9,218 nt of DNA from Prado023 sp036375875. Its GTDB lineage: Bacteria; Actinomycetota; Actinomycetes; S36-B12; CAIYMF01. The stretch spans positions 1 through 9,218 of the forward strand of contig DASVBK010000247.1 of assembly GCA_036375875.1 (NCBI GenBank). The letters run 5' to 3'. A program made the position numbers and the translations under genes. Position 1 is the stretch's first letter. Each line of letters begins with the position of its first letter. Below are positions 7,045-9,218 of the stretch, piece by piece. Under the pieces are notes generated by a model. It saw nothing but the letters and a program-made list of their open reading frames with translations, did no database searches and was not told the origin of the DNA.

Positions 7045-8133
7045 GTGACGCTGCGCCGGACCACCCTGTACCAGGCCCACCACGACGCGGGTGCGAAGCT
7101 CGCCGACTTCGGCGGCTGGGAGATGCCCATCGAGTACCCCACCGGCGTGGTGGCCGAGCACACCGCGGTGCGGACCGGGGTCGGCATGTTCGACGTCTCC
7201 CACATGGGCAAGCTCGTGCTGCGCGGCCCGGGCGCCGCGGCGGCCCTCAATGCCGTGCTGGCCAACGACCTCGAGCGGATCGAGGCGGGCCAGGCCCAGT
7301 ACTCGATGCTGTGCAACGAGGCCGGTGGCGTGGTCGATGACCTGATCGTCTACCGGCTCGGCGACGACGCGGTGCGGATCGTGCCGAACGCGGCGAACGC
7401 GGCCACCGTCCGCGACGCGCTGCGCGCCGCCCTGCCGCAGGACGTCATCCTCGAGGACCGCCACGAGGCCGAGGGGATCCTGGCCATCCAGGGTCCGGCC
7501 AGTCGCGAGGTGGTCGTGGCGCTGGGCCTGCTCGACGCCGCCGACGAACTGCCCTACATGGCCTTCCGCGCCTGCACCTTCGAGGGCACCGACGGCGTGC
7601 TGTGCCGCACCGGGTACACCGGGGAGCACGGCTACGAGGTGATCATCGGCACTGCCGCCCTGCCGGCACTGTGGGCCGGCGCGGTGGCCGCTGGGGCGGT
7701 GCCAGCCGGGCTGGGGGCCCGCGACACCCTGCGTACCGAGATGGGGTACCCGCTGCACGGCCAGGACCTGTCGCCCGCCATCACCCCGCTGGAGGCGGGC
7801 CTGTCGTGGGCCGTCGGCTGGGAGAAGCCGGCGTTCCACGGCCGCGAGGCGCTGGTGGCGCAGCGGGCCGCCGGACGACCGCGCGCGCTGCGGGGCCTGC
7901 GGGTCGAGGGCCGCGGCATCCCGCGCGCGCACATGCCGGTGGTCTCGTCGGCGGGCGAGGCTGTCGGGGAGACCACCTCGGGCACGTTCTCACCCACCCT
8001 GAGGACCGGCATCGCGCTGGCCCTGGTCGACCCCGGGCTGGCCTTCGACGACGCGGTGGCCGTCGACGTGCGCGGCCGTGCGGTACCGGCGCGGGTCGTG
8101 CGCCTGCCGTTCGTGCCGGCGTCGCCGAAGTGA
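7045..8133 (+). CDS. gcvT: aminomethyltransferase, glycine cleavage system T-protein
   Basis: Transfers the methylene unit of aminomethyl-lipoyl-GcvH to tetrahydrofolate and releases ammonia. The protein has 362 residues, the normal length. The N-terminal block LADFGGWEMPIEY and the MFDVSHMGK motif are typical. NEAGGVVDDLIVYRL holds the acidic pair D98-D99, one of which matches the catalytic Asp of the E. coli protein. GYTGEHGYEV, GLGARDTLRTEMGYPLHGQD and FHGREAL follow, and TSGTFSPTL near the C-terminus marks the C-terminal barrel domain. The GTG at 7045 is chosen because family homology starts here (TLYQAHHDAGAKLADF) and because any earlier in-frame start would overlap pepA. gcvH and gcvP are not in the window. 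The partner L-protein is probably the Lpd encoded nearby. The gene is divergent from pepA and converges with the lipoprotein gene, 16 bases between stops. Confidence 0.97.
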   Translation: MTLRRTTLYQAHHDAGAKLADFGGWEMPIEYPTGVVAEHTAVRTGVGMFDVSHMGKLVLRGPGAAAALNAVLANDLERIEAGQAQYSMLCNEAGGVVDDLIVYRLGDDAVRIVPNAANAATVRDALRAALPQDVILEDRHEAEGILAIQGPASREVVVALGLLDAADELPYMAFRACTFEGTDGVLCRTGYTGEHGYEVIIGTAALPALWAGAVAAGAVPAGLGARDTLRTEMGYPLHGQDLSPAITPLEAGLSWAVGWEKPAFHGREALVAQRAAGRPRALRGLRVEGRGIPRAHMPVVSSAGEAVGETTSGTFSPTLRTGIALALVDPGLAFDDAVAVDVRGRAVPARVVRLPFVPASPK

Positions 8134-8142
8134 GCGATCGCA

Positions 8143-8159
8143 GGCCGGTTCAGCCGGTC
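8143..8159. terminator. possible short bidirectional terminator between gcvT and the lipoprotein gene
   Basis: GGCCGG-TTCAG-CCGGTC forms a six-pair stem (one G-U) with a five-base loop. It starts ten bases after the gcvT stop and includes the stop codon of the convergent lipoprotein gene. There is no T-tract on either side, so factor-independent termination is doubtful. Position is the main argument. Confidence 0.3.
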
Positions 8160-8692
8160 GGCGGCGTCACCGAGTAGACCAGCACGTTGTCCTTGCCAGT
8201 GAACAGGTACAGCTCCCCGGCGGCCACCGCCGTGTAGCCGTCCACCGCATCGAGGGCTGCCAGGTAGGCGGCCTCGGCAGCCATGGCCGCCTCGGGCCCG
8301 GCCATGAGGGTGGCCGCGATCGGGCCGAGCTCCATGGCGCCGTCGTCGTTGGCCGTGTACCCAGCACTCCACGAGTTGACCGGGGCCTGGCCGCCGACCT
8401 GCTCGCCCTCGAACGTGATCGTGGCCCCGGCGGCTGCGCCCAGCTCCTCGGCCATGCCGCCGACGAGGTACCAGGGTTCGCCCAGCCGCAGGTCGCCACC
8501 CACGGGGGCGACCATGTCAGAGCCAGCAGCGCCCCCCGCCGCGCCGCCCCCAGCGCCCAACGCCTCGCCCGAAGGGGCGGCGGCTGCCGATCGGCTGGCC
8601 GGGCTTGCGGGCTCATCGGCCCCGCTGGCACATCCGGTCAGGGCGGCGAGGCACACGGCGAGCAGGGCGGGGGCGATCAGGTGGCGTCTCAT
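8150..8692 (-). CDS. META-domain (DUF306/HslJ-like) lipoprotein
   Basis: Small exported lipoprotein of 180 residues. A signal peptide with two Arg, a hydrophobic core and the lipobox LTGC puts the lipidated cysteine at position 21. A Gly/Ala-rich tether (about 22-66) leads to a single folded domain (about 70-176) with the META pattern: WYLVG (74-78), ATITFEGEQVGGQ (90-102), NSWSAGYT (106-113), LGPIAATLMAG (122-132), a helix AAYLAALDAVDGYT, and final strands GELYLFTGKDNVLVYS. Typical META domains have GCN and TRMAC-like cysteines; here those places appear to hold Val (about 105) and Gly (132). HslJ of E. coli is linked to novobiocin resistance, but the domain's biochemical role is unknown and I assign none. 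The gene follows the glycoside hydrolase gene by 30 bases and may be co-transcribed with it. The ribosome binding site is weak (GGGA about ten bases upstream). Confidence 0.85.
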   Translation of the reverse strand: MRRHLIAPALLAVCLAALTGCASGADEPASPASRSAAAAPSGEALGAGGGAAGGAAGSDMVAPVGGDLRLGEPWYLVGGMAEELGAAAGATITFEGEQVGGQAPVNSWSAGYTANDDGAMELGPIAATLMAGPEAAMAAEAAYLAALDAVDGYTAVAAGELYLFTGKDNVLVYSVTPPTG

Positions 8693-8722
8693 GCCCTGTT
8701 GTTCCCGGCAGGGTGCGCTGCG

Positions 8723-9218
8723 TTACCGCACCGCCGCGCCATCCCGGCGGTCACCCCGACGCAGCACCCCGCGGACGTCGCCGTTCAGCGCGGCGAGCAC
8801 CCGGTCGAGGTGGCCGAACGTGAGGGCGCCGCCGGCCATCTGGACGAACCCCCGCAGCGGCATCCCCTGCACCACCGCGGCCAGCATCTGGTCGTCGATC
8901 TCCTCGCCCCACGACGCCCGCCGCGTGATCCCGGCCTGCATGAGGGCGGCCAGGCCGCGCCCGGCGCGTGAGGCGGCCAACTCGCCGATGGTCGTGGTCC
9001 GGGTGAACGGCCGCACCGGGACCGGCGGCGGGATCGGGCGGCCCAGCAGCGCGGCGAACTCCTCGTCATTGGCCACAAGGTCGGCGACCGGCGGCTCGGG
9101 TGCCACCACGTCGTCGGACTCCAGCACGACCGGCAACCGGCCGTGCAGCTGTGTGGACGAGGTGCCGACGAGCAGCTCGTACCGGCCGGCCTCGACCACC
9201 CATTCCTTGGTTGCCACG
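8723..9218 (-). CDS. C-terminal part of a family 3 glycoside hydrolase (beta-glucosidase-like), partial
   Basis: Only the last 165 or so codons are in the window; the frame runs off the right edge and the N-terminus and catalytic domains are not seen. The visible part starts inside a fibronectin type III-like domain, shown by EWVVEAGRYELLVGTSS and a following strand LHGRLPVVLE, which is the pattern closing GH3 beta-glucosidases. After a Pro-rich hinge (GRPIPPPVPVRPF) comes a helical tail with TTIGELAASRAGRGLAALM and MPLRGFVQMAGGALTFGHLD, ending in LAALNGD. I know this tail from actinobacterial and related GH3 enzymes. Likely role: hydrolysis of beta-linked glucosides or related oligosaccharides, probably cytoplasmic; substrate cannot be judged from this fragment. 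It ends in TAA 30 bases before the META lipoprotein gene on the same strand. Confidence 0.85.
   Translation of the reverse strand, partial: VATKEWVVEAGRYELLVGTSSTQLHGRLPVVLESDDVVAPEPPVADLVANDEEFAALLGRPIPPPVPVRPFTRTTTIGELAASRAGRGLAALMQAGITRRASWGEEIDDQMLAAVVQGMPLRGFVQMAGGALTFGHLDRVLAALNGDVRGVLRRGDRRDGAAVR

Noticed and set aside
8491..8513. Inverted repeat GGTCGCC / GGCGACC in the lipoprotein gene
   Set aside because: Seven-base arms with a nine-base loop inside coding sequence are expected by chance in such GC-rich DNA.

Overview
The window is very GC-rich and densely coded. It has GTG as well as ATG starts and Ala/Pro-rich linkers, and its dihydrolipoamide dehydrogenase and two-lipoyl-domain E2 are of actinobacterial type. 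I read it as chromosomal core DNA of a high-GC actinomycete and cannot name the genus. I see no tRNA, rRNA, CRISPR array, insertion sequence, integrase or attachment site, and no stretch over about 165 bases lacks a gene.

Layout: (1) 50-964, plus strand: a membrane-anchored or exported hypothetical protein, which may start left of the window. (2) 983-6959, minus strand, transcribed right to left: pepA (M17 leucyl aminopeptidase), a 164-base gap with a strong hairpin, lpd (E3), the E2 acyltransferase (sucB/dlaT type), and a TIGR01777-type SDR oxidoreductase that overlaps the E2 stop codon by one base. (3) 6960-7044: an 85-base divergent promoter region, with a TANNNT -10-like hexamer 7-8 bases before each of the two start codons. 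(4) 7045-8133, plus strand: gcvT, T-protein of the glycine cleavage system. (5) 8150-9218, minus strand: the 3' end of a family 3 glycoside hydrolase followed by a small META-domain lipoprotein.

The functional core is lipoate-dependent central metabolism. The E2 carries two lipoyl lysines and an E1/E3-binding domain, and Lpd reoxidises its dihydrolipoamide. Lpd is normally also the L-protein of glycine cleavage, so gcvT next door uses the same E3. PepA and the SDR protein are recurrent companions of this cluster in actinomycetes. The lipoate genes lipB/lipA, which often follow, are absent; the hypothetical gene at the left converges on the operon instead.

Most of the window is ordinary conserved actinobacterial sequence and I found no convincing new system. 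The items most worth a second look are the structured pepA-lpd gap, the probable leaderless divergent promoters, the E2 substrate question, the META lipoprotein lacking the usual cysteine pair, and the low-complexity insertion in the left-hand hypothetical protein.
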